64,000 nucleotides of DNA from contig NZ_CP178740.1 in the NCBI RefSeq assembly GCF_047324305.1, forward strand, positions 3,720,001 through 3,784,000, read 5' to 3'. A model generated the notes under the pieces. That model saw only the letters and a list, made by a program, of their open reading frames with translations. It did no database searches and was not told the DNA's origin. This DNA is from Acerihabitans sp047324305 (GTDB taxonomy: Bacteria; Pseudomonadota; Gammaproteobacteria; Enterobacterales; Enterobacteriaceae). Both the position numbers and the translations under genes were made by a program. Numbering within the stretch: position 1 is the first letter of the stretch; every line of letters begins with the position of its first letter. Shown here piece after piece: positions 18,401 through 26,683 of this stretch.

Positions 18401-19863
18401 CCGAGCGCAGCCGGGCGCGCGACGCCTTGCGCCAGCATCAGGCGCAGTTGACCCAGCTAAACCAGGTGCTGGCCTCGCTGAAAAGCGCCTACGACGCCAA
18501 ACGGGATATGTTTGCCGAGCTGACGCAGGAACTGCAGGATATCGGCGTACAGGCCGATGCCAGCGCCGAAGCCCGCGCCAAGGAGCGCCGCGATCAATTG
18601 CACGCCGCCCTGAGCCAGAACCGCAGCCGGCGCAACCAGTTGGAGAAACAGCTGACCTTCTGCGAAACGGAGATGGACGCCCTGCGCAAAAAACTGACCA
18701 AGCTGGAGCGCGATTATCATCAGATGCGCGAACAGGTGGTGACCGCCAAGGCCGGTTGGTGCGCGGTTATGCGCCTGGTGCGGGATAACGGCGTCGAACG
18801 CCGGCTGCACCGGCGCGAACTGGCCTACCTGGAGGCGGAAGAACTGCGCTCCATGTCCGACAAGGCGTTGGGCGCCCTGCGCCTGGCGGTGGCGGATAAC
18901 GAGCATCTGCGCGATGTGCTGCGGCTGTCGGAAGATCCCAAACGGCCGGAGCGGAAAATCCAGTTCTTTATCGCGGTTTACCAGCATCTGCGCGAACGTA
19001 TCCGCCAGGATATCATCCGTACCGACGATCCGGTCGACGCCATTGAACAAATGGAAATTGAACTGAGCCGGTTGACCGAGGAATTGACGGCCCGCGAACA
19101 GAAACTGGCCATCAGTTCCAAGAGCGTATCGAACATTATTCGCAAAACCATCCAGCGCGAGCAGAACCGCATCCGCATGCTCAACCAGGGATTGCAGGCG
19201 GTCAGCTTCGGCCAGGTGAAGAGCGTGCGGCTGAATGTGAACGTGCGCGAAGCCCACGCCACGCTGCTTGATGTGCTGAGCGAGCAGCAGGAGCAGCATC
19301 AGGATTTGTTCAGCAGCAACCGGCTGACTTTCTCCGAGGCGCTGGCGAAGTTGTATCAGCGTTTGAATCCGCATATCGATATGGGGCAGCGCACGCCGCA
19401 GACCATCGGCGAGGAATTGCTGGACTACCGCAACTATCTGGAAATGGAAGTGGAGGTCAACCGCGGCGCCGACGGCTGGCTGCGCGCGGAGAGCGGGGCG
19501 CTGTCCACCGGCGAGGCCATCGGTACTGGTATGTCGATCCTGGTGATGGTGGTGCAGAGTTGGGAAGAAGAGTCCAGCCGCCTGCGCGGTAAGGATATTT
19601 CCCCCTGCCGCCTGTTATTCCTTGATGAGGCGGCGCGTCTTGACGCCAAATCCATCGCCACGCTGTTTGAGCTGTGCGACCGGTTGCAGATGCAGCTGAT
19701 TATCGCCGCGCCGGAAAATATCAGCCCGGAAAAAGGCACCACGTATAAACTGGTACGTAAGGTATTCAATAATCAGGAACATGTGCATGTGGTGGGCTTG
19801 CGTGGGTTTGGCGGGGATATTCCGCCGGTGCCGGCGGTCGTTGCGGCGCAGGAAACCTCCTGA
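15409..19863 (+). CDS. mukB: Chromosome partition protein MukB (SMC-like ATPase)
   Basis: Condensin motor that extrudes DNA loops and also contacts MatP and topoisomerase IV. The 1484-residue protein (1486 in E. coli) has Walker A SGGNGAGKST at residues 33-42, long coiled-coil arms rich in Glu, Gln and Arg, a central hinge around residues 665-785 (LLSEIYDDVTFDDAPYFSAL), a signature LSTGEAIGTGMSIL near 1364 and Walker B RLLFLDEAARLD near 1401. It follows mukE with an ATGA overlap. Its MatP partner is encoded at 46180. Confidence 0.98.
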   Translation: MIERGKFRSLTLVNWNGFFARTFDLDGLVTTLSGGNGAGKSTTMAAFITALIPDLTLLHFRNTTEAGATSGSRDKGLHGKLRAGVCYAALDVINSRHQRVLVGVRLQQIAGRDRKVDIKPFMIQGLPVAVMPTEILTQAVGDRQARVLSLQELKERVEETEGVQFKVFNSITDYHAQMFDLGVIPRRLRSAADRSKYYRLIEASLYGGISSAITRSLRDYLLPENGGVRKAFQDMEAALRENRMTLEAIRVTQSDRDLFKHLISQATSYVAADYMRHANERRIHLDQALSLRRDLLGSRKSLAVEQYRHVDMARELEETTGSESDLETDYQAASDHLNLVQTAMRQQDKISRYRDDIDELTFRLEEQNEVVAEAQDLHQDHEARAEAAELEVDELKSQLADYQQALDVQQTRAIQYQQALQALDRARELCGLPGLSAVDAERELDVFQAREQEATDVLLGLEQKLSVAQAAHGQFEHAFKLVTQIAGQVARSEAWQTARELLRDAASLTHQAERLQPLRSQLDELEQRLREQQEAQRLLTEFGKRIGADYQPDELEAAQQELEARVETLSLSVSEAGERRMALRQELDQILQRLQLLTQRAPAWLAAQDALTALEEQSGERLENGSHVTEYMQQLLERERETTVERDEVAGRKRALEDQIERLSHPGGGEDPRLATLAERFGGVLLSEIYDDVTFDDAPYFSALYGPSRHAIVVPDLSRIRDQLDGLDECPDDLYLIEGDPQSFDDSVFGIEELERAVLVKVADRQWRYSRFPAVPLFGRAAREKRLEILNEERDALAERYATLSFDVQKIQRLHQAFGRFVGTHLAVAFEDDPEAEIRRLGGRRGELERLLSDHEGQNQQQRQQYEQAREGLGLLNRLIPRISLLGDETLADRLDTVREEWEDAQDAVRYLQRHRDALDQLEPLLAVLQSDPEQHEQLQADYQQAQQAQRQAKQQAFALTEVVQRRAHFSYSDSAGMLTENSDLNDKLRQRLEQAEAERSRARDALRQHQAQLTQLNQVLASLKSAYDAKRDMFAELTQELQDIGVQADASAEARAKERRDQLHAALSQNRSRRNQLEKQLTFCETEMDALRKKLTKLERDYHQMREQVVTAKAGWCAVMRLVRDNGVERRLHRRELAYLEAEELRSMSDKALGALRLAVADNEHLRDVLRLSEDPKRPERKIQFFIAVYQHLRERIRQDIIRTDDPVDAIEQMEIELSRLTEELTAREQKLAISSKSVSNIIRKTIQREQNRIRMLNQGLQAVSFGQVKSVRLNVNVREAHATLLDVLSEQQEQHQDLFSSNRLTFSEALAKLYQRLNPHIDMGQRTPQTIGEELLDYRNYLEMEVEVNRGADGWLRAESGALSTGEAIGTGMSILVMVVQSWEEESSRLRGKDISPCRLLFLDEAARLDAKSIATLFELCDRLQMQLIIAAPENISPEKGTTYKLVRKVFNNQEHVHVVGLRGFGGDIPPVPAVVAAQETS

Positions 19864-19874
19864 GGTGCTGGCCA

Positions 19875-20195
19875 GCTCTCCCTGTAACACGCCTGCTTTA
19901 AGTTCAGCGTTAGCGGGCCTACCGTGCCATGGGGCGCTCGGTCGGGCGGGAAAAGCACGCCCGATTCGACCCCATTGGCACGCTCTCCCTGTAACACGCC
20001 TGCTTTAAGTTCAGCGTTAGCGGGCCTGGCCTGCCATGGGGCGCTCGGTCGGGCGGGAAAAGCACGCCCGATTCGACCCCATTGGCACGCTCTCCCTGTA
20101 ACACGCCTGCTTTAAGTTCAGCGTTAGCGGGCCTGGCCTGCCATGGGGCGCTCGGTCGGGCGGGAAAAGCACGCCCGATTTGACCCCATCGGCAT
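19875..20195. repeat. Three tandem copies of a 107-bp non-coding unit after mukB
   Basis: Copies begin at 19875, 19982 and 20089, exactly 107 bases apart; copies 1 and 2 differ at three positions, as do copies 2 and 3. A diverged start of a fourth copy (ACTCTCCCTTGAACACGCC) begins at 20196. Each unit contains the perfect hairpin TCGGGCG-9-CGCCCGA. The ORFs that cross it on both strands merely repeat with the unit and have no recognisable similarity, so I treat the block as non-coding. It fills most of the mukB-ldtD gap and is not ERIC-, REP- or CRISPR-like in sequence. Confidence 0.93.
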
Positions 20196-20210
20196 ACTCT
20201 CCCTTGAACA

Positions 20211-20234
20211 CGCCGGGTTTAGGGCGGTTTTTTT
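20211..20234 (+). terminator. Probable terminator of the mukFEB operon
   Basis: CGCC-8-GGCG followed by G and seven T, just after the diverged fourth repeat start. The stem is short (4 bp), so confidence is moderate. Confidence 0.5.
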
Positions 20235-20392
20235 ATGCCGCGCCGGGGTAAACAGGCGCACCGGAGAAACGATTACACATTAAGCCGCATACAGACAGCG
20301 CAGAGTTGGCTTTCTGCTTATATACTAAGGTAAAGTTGAGTGTAAATAATAAGACGATAATAATTAACAATTCTGCATACAGGGGACATGGG

Positions 20393-22189
20393 ATGTTACT
20401 CACCAATTATGTGTTATGGCGACGTGGGCTTCTCGCTTGCCTGCTGGCATCAAGCCTGATCCCGCTGGCCGTCCGCGCTCAGGTGGCCACCGCCCCCATC
20501 ATGCCGGATACCAAGACGTTGGGCCACAGTCCGTCCGCATTGGCGGCGGTGCTGCCCGCCGGCGTCAAGCCCTATTATTCCGCTGAGCTTAACGCGCTTT
20601 ATGCCGCCCGGCATAACCAGCCCATGTGGCAGGATCGCGATGCCATCCAGCAATTCCAGCAGCAACTGGCCGAACTGGCGCTATCCGGCGTCCAGCCGCA
20701 ATTTATCTCCTGGGCGCAATGGCTGACCAATCCCGATATCAGTCCTATGGCGCGCGACGTCATCTTGTCCGACGCCATGCTCGGCTACCTGCAATTTGTC
20801 ACCGGGGTGGAGCAAAACGGCGAGGTCTGGCTTTACAACAACAAGCCGTATCGCCTGGCGCCGCCGCCGGTACTGGCGGTCGAGCACTGGCAGCACGCGA
20901 TTAAAGACGGCGGCATCACGCGCTTTATAGCCGGCCTGGCGCCGCAGCACCCGCAATATCCCAAGATGCACCAAGCGTTGAAAACCATGCTGACGGATAA
21001 TCATCCCTGGCCCCAGCTCAATGGCAATGAAAGCCTGCGCCCCGGGCAGCTAAGCGATGATATCCCGGCGCTGCGCGAAATCCTGCACCGTAGCGGCATG
21101 ATATTGCCGGCGTCGGCCACCCCGCTGCCCACCGCCGATAATATGCCGGCGGATGTGCGCACCACCCCTCCGGTGACGGATGGGCAGCAGTCGGTGGTGG
21201 TCAGCCCGGCGGCCGATTCCCTGGCGCCGTCCGCTTCGACGTCCGATCCGGCCGTGGTGGCGACGGTCGACCCGCAGGATAAGGCCTATACTCCCGATCT
21301 GGTGGAGGCGGTAAAACGCTTCCAGAGCTGGCAAGGGCTGACGGCCGACGGCGTTATCGGCCGCCAGACACGGGATTGGCTGAACGTGTCGCCGCAAACG
21401 CGGGTGACGCTGCTGGCATTGAACATACAGCGCCTGCGGCTGTTGAATAACCGTATCAATACCGGTATCCAGGTTAATATCCCCAATTTTTCGCTGGTGT
21501 ATTATCAGCAGGGCGCCCAGGTGCTTTCATCGCGGGTGATTGTCGGCCGGCCAAGCCGCAAAACCCCGCTGATGCGCAGCGCGCTCAGCAGCGTGGTGCT
21601 GAACCCGCCCTGGAATGTCCCCACCTCGCTGGTGCGGCAAGATATCGTCCCCAAGGCGATGCGCGATCCCGGTTACCTGCAGCGCAACGGTTTTACCGTT
21701 CTGTCGGGCTGGAGCAGCGACGCCGAGGCCATCGATCCCGGCACCCTGGACTGGGGCATGATTTCCCCTGCCCATTTCCCGTTCCGGCTGCGCCAGAATC
21801 CGGGCGCCAACAACGCGCTGGGGCGGTATAAGTTTAATATGCCCAGTTCGGACGCCATCTATCTGCACGATACGCCCAACCATAATCTGTTCCTTAGCGA
21901 TATGCGCGCGCTCAGCTCGGGCTGCGTGCGGGTCAACAAGGCGTCCGACCTGGCCAATATGCTGCTGCAGGACGCCGGCTGGGGCGATACGCGGGTCAGC
22001 GCCACGCTCAAGGAAGGCAATACCACCTATGTGCCGATACGCCACCAAATTCCAGTGAATCTGTTTTATCTTACCGCCTGGGTGGCTGATGACGGCAAAC
22101 CACAATTTCGTACAGATATTTACAATTATGATTCCGCGATAAAAGTAGGGGCCAAAAGCCTGGCCAATGCGCAGCGGCTGCTGCAATAA
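20393..22189 (+). CDS. ldtD: L,D-transpeptidase LdtD (YcbB)
   Basis: Periplasmic enzyme forming 3-3 (meso-DAP to meso-DAP) peptidoglycan cross-links, important under envelope stress and for beta-lactam bypass. The 598-residue precursor has a signal peptide (WRRGLLACLLASSLIPLAVRA), a scaffold domain, a peptidoglycan-binding domain from about residue 300 (VEAVKRFQSWQGLTADGVIG) and a YkuD catalytic domain with YLHDTPNHNLF (His492) and SSGCVRVNKAS (nucleophile Cys511). The start follows AGGGGAC at 20381-20387; an upstream in-frame extension has no similarity. A loosely conserved, Pro/Ala/Thr-rich linker precedes the binding domain. Confidence 0.95.
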   Translation: MLLTNYVLWRRGLLACLLASSLIPLAVRAQVATAPIMPDTKTLGHSPSALAAVLPAGVKPYYSAELNALYAARHNQPMWQDRDAIQQFQQQLAELALSGVQPQFISWAQWLTNPDISPMARDVILSDAMLGYLQFVTGVEQNGEVWLYNNKPYRLAPPPVLAVEHWQHAIKDGGITRFIAGLAPQHPQYPKMHQALKTMLTDNHPWPQLNGNESLRPGQLSDDIPALREILHRSGMILPASATPLPTADNMPADVRTTPPVTDGQQSVVVSPAADSLAPSASTSDPAVVATVDPQDKAYTPDLVEAVKRFQSWQGLTADGVIGRQTRDWLNVSPQTRVTLLALNIQRLRLLNNRINTGIQVNIPNFSLVYYQQGAQVLSSRVIVGRPSRKTPLMRSALSSVVLNPPWNVPTSLVRQDIVPKAMRDPGYLQRNGFTVLSGWSSDAEAIDPGTLDWGMISPAHFPFRLRQNPGANNALGRYKFNMPSSDAIYLHDTPNHNLFLSDMRALSSGCVRVNKASDLANMLLQDAGWGDTRVSATLKEGNTTYVPIRHQIPVNLFYLTAWVADDGKPQFRTDIYNYDSAIKVGAKSLANAQRLLQ

Positions 22190-22371
22190 CCTGCTGAACG
22201 AATGAGAATTATTTACGGCCGGAGCGATAACGCGCCGGCCGCCTATTCTGTGAACCTTTGCAAACCTTGACAAAGCGTTGGTTGACTGCACCAATAACTG
22301 CGGTTATGGTTCCCGACGGTGCGCTTATGTGCAATACGTTCGTTTCCTTATGCCGATTGGTTATTTCGCTC

Positions 22372-22920
22372 ATGGATCATATAAATCATCACCGCCGCAA
22401 ACTCTTGACGTTAAGCTGTGCCGCAATGGGTGTCGCCTTGCTGCCCAGTACCTCCTTTGCCATGCTTTCTACGCCCAGGCCCCGTATTCTCTCGCTGAAT
22501 AACCTGAACACCGGAGAAACATTAAAAACCGAATTCTTTAACGGTAAAGGGTATAATGCCTCGGAATTGTCGCGCCTTAATCATTTTTTCCGTGATTACC
22601 GCGCCAATAAAGTGACGAGTATCGATCCGCGCTTGTTTGATCATATCTACCGCCTGCAAATGATGCTCGATACCAACAAACCGGTACAATTGATTTCAGG
22701 TTACCGTTCGGTGGACACCAACAACGAACTGCGCGCGCACAGTTCCGGGGTGGCCAAGCACAGCTACCATACGCTGGGGAAAGCGATGGATTTCCATATC
22801 CAGGGCGTGCAGCTGAGCAACATCCGCAAGGCGGCCATGAAAATGCGCATGGGCGGGGTAGGCTATTATCCCAGCAGTAACTTCGTCCATATCGATACCG
22901 GTCCGGTTAGAGCCTGGTGA
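22372..22920 (+). CDS. mepK: Murein DD-endopeptidase MepK (YcbK)
   Basis: Cleaves peptidoglycan cross-links, including the 3-3 links made by LdtD-type enzymes. The 182-residue protein equals E. coli. It begins MDHINHHRRKLLTLSCAAMGVALL, a twin-arginine-type signal, followed by the M15-like domain with metal ligands in SGVAKHSYHTLGKAMDFHI and FVHIDTGP. The start is chosen by alignment; the frame is open to 22258 without similarity. It stands next to ldtD, a logical synthase-hydrolase pair. Confidence 0.94.
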   Translation: MDHINHHRRKLLTLSCAAMGVALLPSTSFAMLSTPRPRILSLNNLNTGETLKTEFFNGKGYNASELSRLNHFFRDYRANKVTSIDPRLFDHIYRLQMMLDTNKPVQLISGYRSVDTNNELRAHSSGVAKHSYHTLGKAMDFHIQGVQLSNIRKAAMKMRMGGVGYYPSSNFVHIDTGPVRAW

Positions 22921-22978
22921 GCCTGTTATCGCCGGGCCCCGGGTAGCGGCGGCAGGCGAAAACAGAGAGTAATGAAGT

Positions 22979-23611
22979 ATGATGAAATACCATATTGTCC
23001 CGGTTACCGCCTTCAGCCAGAATTGTTCGCTGATATGGTGTGACAAAACCGGCGAAGCGGCGCTGGTCGATCCCGGCGGCGACGCGGCCAGGCTTATCGC
23101 GGCGGTGGCGGAAAAACCGGTTGCGATAAAACAAATTCTGCTGACCCATGGCCATCTGGACCATGTCGGCGCCGCCGCCGAGCTTGCGGCCCATTATGGC
23201 GTGCCCATTGTCGGCCCGCAGCGCGAAGATCTTTTTTTACTGGCGGGGCTGCCGGAGCAAAGCCGCATGTTCGGCCTGGATGACTGCCGGCCCCTGACGC
23301 CGGATCGCTGGCTGGAAGAGGGCGACGAGGTCCTGGTCGGCGAAGAGCGTTTCGCCATCCTGCACTGCCCGGGCCACACTCCCGGACATATCGTATTTTA
23401 TAACGCCGCCGCGCATTTTATCCTGATGGGCGATGTGCTGTTTTACGGCGGGGTTGGCCGCAGCGATTTTCCGCGCGGCAATCATCAGGATTTAATCAAT
23501 TCTATTCGCACCAAACTCCTGCCCCTGGGCGACGATATCGATTTTCTGCCCGGCCATGGACCTATGTCCACCCTTGGCCATGAACGCCTAACCAATCCTT
23601 TCCTGCGATAA
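22979..23611 (+). CDS. ycbL: Glyoxalase-II-like metallo-hydrolase YcbL
   Basis: Metallo-beta-lactamase-fold hydrolase; Salmonella YcbL has type II glyoxalase activity. The 210-residue protein has the metal motif LTHGHLDHVGAA near residues 55-65, later ligand segments CPGHTPGH, GDVLFYGGVGRSDFPRG and LPGHGPMSTLG. It starts MMKYHIVPVTAFSQNCSLIW; the next ATG (22982) fits the family equally well. The tail is a few residues shorter than in E. coli (215). Confidence 0.93.
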   Translation: MMKYHIVPVTAFSQNCSLIWCDKTGEAALVDPGGDAARLIAAVAEKPVAIKQILLTHGHLDHVGAAAELAAHYGVPIVGPQREDLFLLAGLPEQSRMFGLDDCRPLTPDRWLEEGDEVLVGEERFAILHCPGHTPGHIVFYNAAAHFILMGDVLFYGGVGRSDFPRGNHQDLINSIRTKLLPLGDDIDFLPGHGPMSTLGHERLTNPFLR

Positions 23612-23635
23612 AAAAAACCGCCGGTTAAGGCGGTT
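23611..23635 (-). terminator. Minus-strand terminator at the ycbL/aspC convergence
   Basis: AACCGCC (23616-23622) pairs with GGCGGTT (23629-23635); on the minus strand a run of T follows. It lies about 205 bases beyond the aspC stop, close to the ycbL stop on the other strand. The 205 bases between hold no gene that I see. Confidence 0.7.
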
Positions 23636-23840
23636 CAGACTGTTGACGGACCCGCCTCCTGCTTATTCTTAATCAATGAGCAGGAGGCCGGTGCTTTCGC
23701 TGCCACCGGGACAATCCGGCGTCCAGGCGACGCGACATCCGCCACCCCCGCCGCCAAAACCGCGCCCGGTCAACAGACATCACCCCGCCGGCAAACCTTG
23801 CCGATGCCCGTAAACGCGCACGTTATACGATTGCACGCCG

Positions 23841-25031
23841 TTAAAGCACCGCCACGATGGCTTCGCATAATTGCGCCATATTCCCGGTGGTCATGCCCGC
23901 CACATTTACCCGGCCAGAGTTCACCGCATACACGCCGAACTCGCTGCGCAGCCGCAATACCTGATCTTTGGTCAGGCCGCTGAACGAGAACATGCCGTTT
24001 TGCGCATTGATAAACTCGAAATCCTGCTGCGCGCCTTTTTCCCGCAGGGTATTGACGAACAGCTGGCGCATGCGCCGTATACGCTGGCGCATTTCGGTCA
24101 GTTCCTGCTCCCACAGCGCCTTCAGCGCCTCGTTGCCTAGAATGGTGGCGACAATCGCGGCGCCGTGGGCCGGCGGATTGGAATAATTGGCGCGAATACA
24201 GGATTTTAGCTGGCTGAAGATCTTGTCGGCGGTGTCGGCATCGGCGCCGACCAGGGTGCAGGCGCCAACGCGCTCATTATACAGACCGAAATTTTTGGAA
24301 TACGAACTGGCGATAATCATTTCCGCATGGTTCTCGGCAAAGATACGCAGGCCCTGCGCATCTTCTTCCAGCCCATGGGCAAACCCCTGATAGGCGAAAT
24401 CAAATAACGGCAGCCAGCCTTTGCTCCGCGACAGCTCGGCCAGGGTACGCCATTGCGCCTCTGTCGGGTCGATACCGGTGGGGTTATGGCAGCAGCCGTG
24501 GAATAACACGACGTCGCCGGCCTGGGCCTGCTCAAGGCTTGCCAGCATGCCGGCGAAGTTAAGCTGGTGGCTGACGGCGTCGTAATAATCGTAGTCGGCG
24601 GTTTCAATACCGGCGGCGGCGAAGATATTTTTATGGTTCGGCCAGGTGGGGGTGCTGATCCAGACGCGCCGGGTCGTGGTATTACTGGCCAGGAAATCCG
24701 CGGCGACGCGAAGCCCGCCGGTGCCGCCGGGCGTTTGCGCCGTGCGGGCGCGGTTGGCGCTGATAATCGCGCTGCCGGTGCCGAACAGCAGCGTTTGGGT
24801 ACAGCGGGCGAACGCCGGCAAGCCGTCGATACCGAGATAATTTTTGGTGACTTCGTTTTCCAGCAGCAATTGTTCGGCTTTTTTGACGCTGGTGAGCACC
24901 GGTGTCTGGCCGGTTTCATCTTTGTACACGCCGATGCCTAGGTTGATTTTATTGGGCCGATCGTCGGCACGGAAAACGTCCAGCAAACCAAGGATAGGAT
25001 CGGCGGCGGCCAGGGGGATAGTTTCAAACAT
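23841..25031 (-). CDS. aspC: Aspartate aminotransferase
   Basis: PLP enzyme interconverting aspartate and 2-oxoglutarate with oxaloacetate and glutamate. The 396-residue protein has the same length as E. coli AspC, the PLP-lysine motif SSYSKNFGLYNERVG (Lys near 246), the cofactor-binding FHGCCHNPTGIDP, and Arg in SGRVNVAG for the substrate carboxylate. It is read away from ompF's terminator and converges on ycbL. Confidence 0.97.
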   Translation of the reverse strand: MFETIPLAAADPILGLLDVFRADDRPNKINLGIGVYKDETGQTPVLTSVKKAEQLLLENEVTKNYLGIDGLPAFARCTQTLLFGTGSAIISANRARTAQTPGGTGGLRVAADFLASNTTTRRVWISTPTWPNHKNIFAAAGIETADYDYYDAVSHQLNFAGMLASLEQAQAGDVVLFHGCCHNPTGIDPTEAQWRTLAELSRSKGWLPLFDFAYQGFAHGLEEDAQGLRIFAENHAEMIIASSYSKNFGLYNERVGACTLVGADADTADKIFSQLKSCIRANYSNPPAHGAAIVATILGNEALKALWEQELTEMRQRIRRMRQLFVNTLREKGAQQDFEFINAQNGMFSFSGLTKDQVLRLRSEFGVYAVNSGRVNVAGMTTGNMAQLCEAIVAVL

Positions 25032-25180
25032 TATGAAGGGTTCCAGAAGGTAACTAAAGGTGAGCGTAGAGTGTTATCAGGTTACCGCCAGAAACGTGCT
25101 TTGCCAACAGGCTGGGGAAAAAAACGCTGTGACGGCGCAAGGGAATTTACCGGAAAAGGGCACAGGGACGGCATTGGCGG

Positions 25181-25217
25181 AAAAAAACAAAAAAAAAGCG
25201 GGGCAGCCACCCCGCTT
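25181..25217 (-). terminator. Intrinsic terminator after ompF
   Basis: AAGCGGGG (25196-25203) and CCCCGCTT (25210-25217) form an 8-bp stem with a 6-base loop; on the minus strand a long T-rich tract follows. It lies about 50 bases after the ompF stop. Confidence 0.92.
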
Positions 25218-25267
25218 CTTTATCTTGACCTGCAGTTATGATGCGCTGCAAGGACGTCCGTGTCGGC

Positions 25268-26383
25268 TTAGAACTGGTAAACCAGGCCCAGTGCGACGGT
25301 GTCGTCGGTACCCATGCCCAGCTTGTTGTTGTCATCAACTTTATTGATGATGTAGTCAACATAGGTGGACATGTTTTTGTTGAAGTAGTAGGTAGCGCCA
25401 ACTTCGTAGTATTTCAGGATATCAGTGTCGCCGATGCCTTCAACGTCTTTCGCTTTGGACTGGCCGTAAGCGATGGACGGACGCAGACCGAAGTCAAACT
25501 GATACTGGGCAACCAGCAGGATGTCCTGGGTTTTATTGGCAAAGCCATCAACACCGGTGGTCACGCCGCCAGTGGTAACCGGCGCGGTGATACGGGTTGC
25601 GTTGCGGGTTTCGCCGTAGGTGGCGGCCAGGTAAATATTGTTAGCGTCATATTTAACCGACGTTGCCCATTGTTCGGCACGGTCGCCCTGGCCAATCGGC
25701 GAGGCATTCTGCGTTTCGGTACGATCGGAGGAAGCATAAGCGCCTACGATGCCTAAGCCGATAGGAGAAACGTATGATACGGAACCGCCGTAGCCGTCGC
25801 CGTTAGCGCGGCCGAAATCAGAGCCGGTACGGTCGTTTTTGCCCTGGTACTGCAAGGCAAAATCCAGGCCGTCGGCCAGGCCGAAGAAATTGGTGTTGCG
25901 GTAAGTGGCAACGCCGGTGGTACGGCCAACAAAGAAGTTATCGGAGTAGGCGGTATCACCGCCGAACTCCGGCAGCATATCGGTCCAGCCCAGAGCGTCG
26001 TACACTACGCCGTAGTTACGGCCGTAATCGAATGAACCGTAGTCACCGAATTTCAAGCCGGCAAAGCCCAGACGGGTTTTATTGCCGTCTTGCGCGTCGG
26101 AGCCGCCTTCAGTGTGGTTGGCGTTAAACTGGTATTCCCACTGGCCGTAACCGGTCAGTTGGTCGTTAATCTGGGTTTCGCCTTTAAAGCCGAGACGCGC
26201 ATAGGTCTGATCGCCGTCGCCCGCAAAGCTATTGTCGTTGGAATTAGAGAAGTAATGCAGGCCGACAGCTTTACCGTACAAATCCAGTTTGTTACCGTCT
26301 TTATTATAAACTTCGGCCGCATTAGCCGCGCCAGCAGCCAACAAGGCCGGAATTACCACTGCAAGAAGATTGCGCTTCATCAT
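25268..26383 (-). CDS. ompF: Outer membrane porin F
   Basis: Trimeric general diffusion porin of the outer membrane. The 371-residue precursor begins MMKRNLLAVVIPALLAAGAANA (signal peptide) and continues AEVYNKDGNKLDLYGKAVG; PEFGGDTAYSDNFFVGR is the constriction loop L3, and it ends ...ALGLVYQF with the terminal Phe typical of porins. Loops are more divergent than strands. The leader matches E. coli ompF by memory (GACACCAAACTCTCA and GGCAGTGGCAGGTGTC segments), which supports OmpF over OmpC. Upstream in-frame starts to 26494 are in that leader. Regulated probably by OmpR. Confidence 0.95.
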   Translation of the reverse strand: MMKRNLLAVVIPALLAAGAANAAEVYNKDGNKLDLYGKAVGLHYFSNSNDNSFAGDGDQTYARLGFKGETQINDQLTGYGQWEYQFNANHTEGGSDAQDGNKTRLGFAGLKFGDYGSFDYGRNYGVVYDALGWTDMLPEFGGDTAYSDNFFVGRTTGVATYRNTNFFGLADGLDFALQYQGKNDRTGSDFGRANGDGYGGSVSYVSPIGLGIVGAYASSDRTETQNASPIGQGDRAEQWATSVKYDANNIYLAATYGETRNATRITAPVTTGGVTTGVDGFANKTQDILLVAQYQFDFGLRPSIAYGQSKAKDVEGIGDTDILKYYEVGATYYFNKNMSTYVDYIINKVDDNNKLGMGTDDTVALGLVYQF

Positions 26384-26541
26384 TATTACTACCCTCATTG
26401 GTGTTATTCGGACACCTGCCACTGCCGCTAACATTTCTAGATGAAACATTATTGAGAGTTTGGTGTCTTCCTGTGTCTGCACGCAGTGTTCCATTCGTGG
26501 ACCTGTTAATCCACATGGAAAATGCTACAAAGGTCGCAATG

Positions 26542-26579
26542 ATGTTTCAGCGGGAAACCGTGTGTTACAAGATGTAAAT
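26542..26579 (-). promoter_or_regulatory. OmpR-type binding region upstream of ompF
   Basis: Read on the minus strand this holds TTTACATCTTGTAACACAC and GAAACATC, which resemble the OmpR half-site pattern of the E. coli ompF F-boxes, about 160-195 bases before the start codon. Between it and the ATG lies a leader with E. coli-like segments. The rest of the 26384-26683 gap shows only that leader and the asnS terminator. Confidence 0.6.
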
Positions 26580-26612
26580 TTCACGGAACTTTGTGAGAGA
26601 ACTCAAACTTTG

Positions 26613-26640
26613 AAAAGATAAAGGCCAGCATCGCTGGCCT
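26613..26640 (-). terminator. Terminator after asnS
   Basis: AGGCCAGC (26622-26629) pairs with GCTGGCCT (26633-26640) around a 3-base loop; on the minus strand TTTATCTTTT follows. It lies about 45 bases after the asnS stop. Confidence 0.8.
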
Positions 26641-26683
26641 CCAGAAGTTATATATATGTTTTTCTTATATTTTAAGAAGAAAA

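Noticed and set aside
19950..19985. tRNA-like T-arm (GATTCGACCCC) in the repeat
   Set aside because: The flanking bases do not form a T-stem and no acceptor or anticodon arm is present.
19875..20195. CRISPR array
   Set aside because: The whole 107-bp unit is repeated; there are no distinct spacers and no cas genes.
19781..20211. ORFs of 61-75 codons on both strands across the 107-bp repeats
   Set aside because: They simply repeat with the unit, overlap the end of mukB and each other, and have no ribosome-binding site or recognisable similarity.
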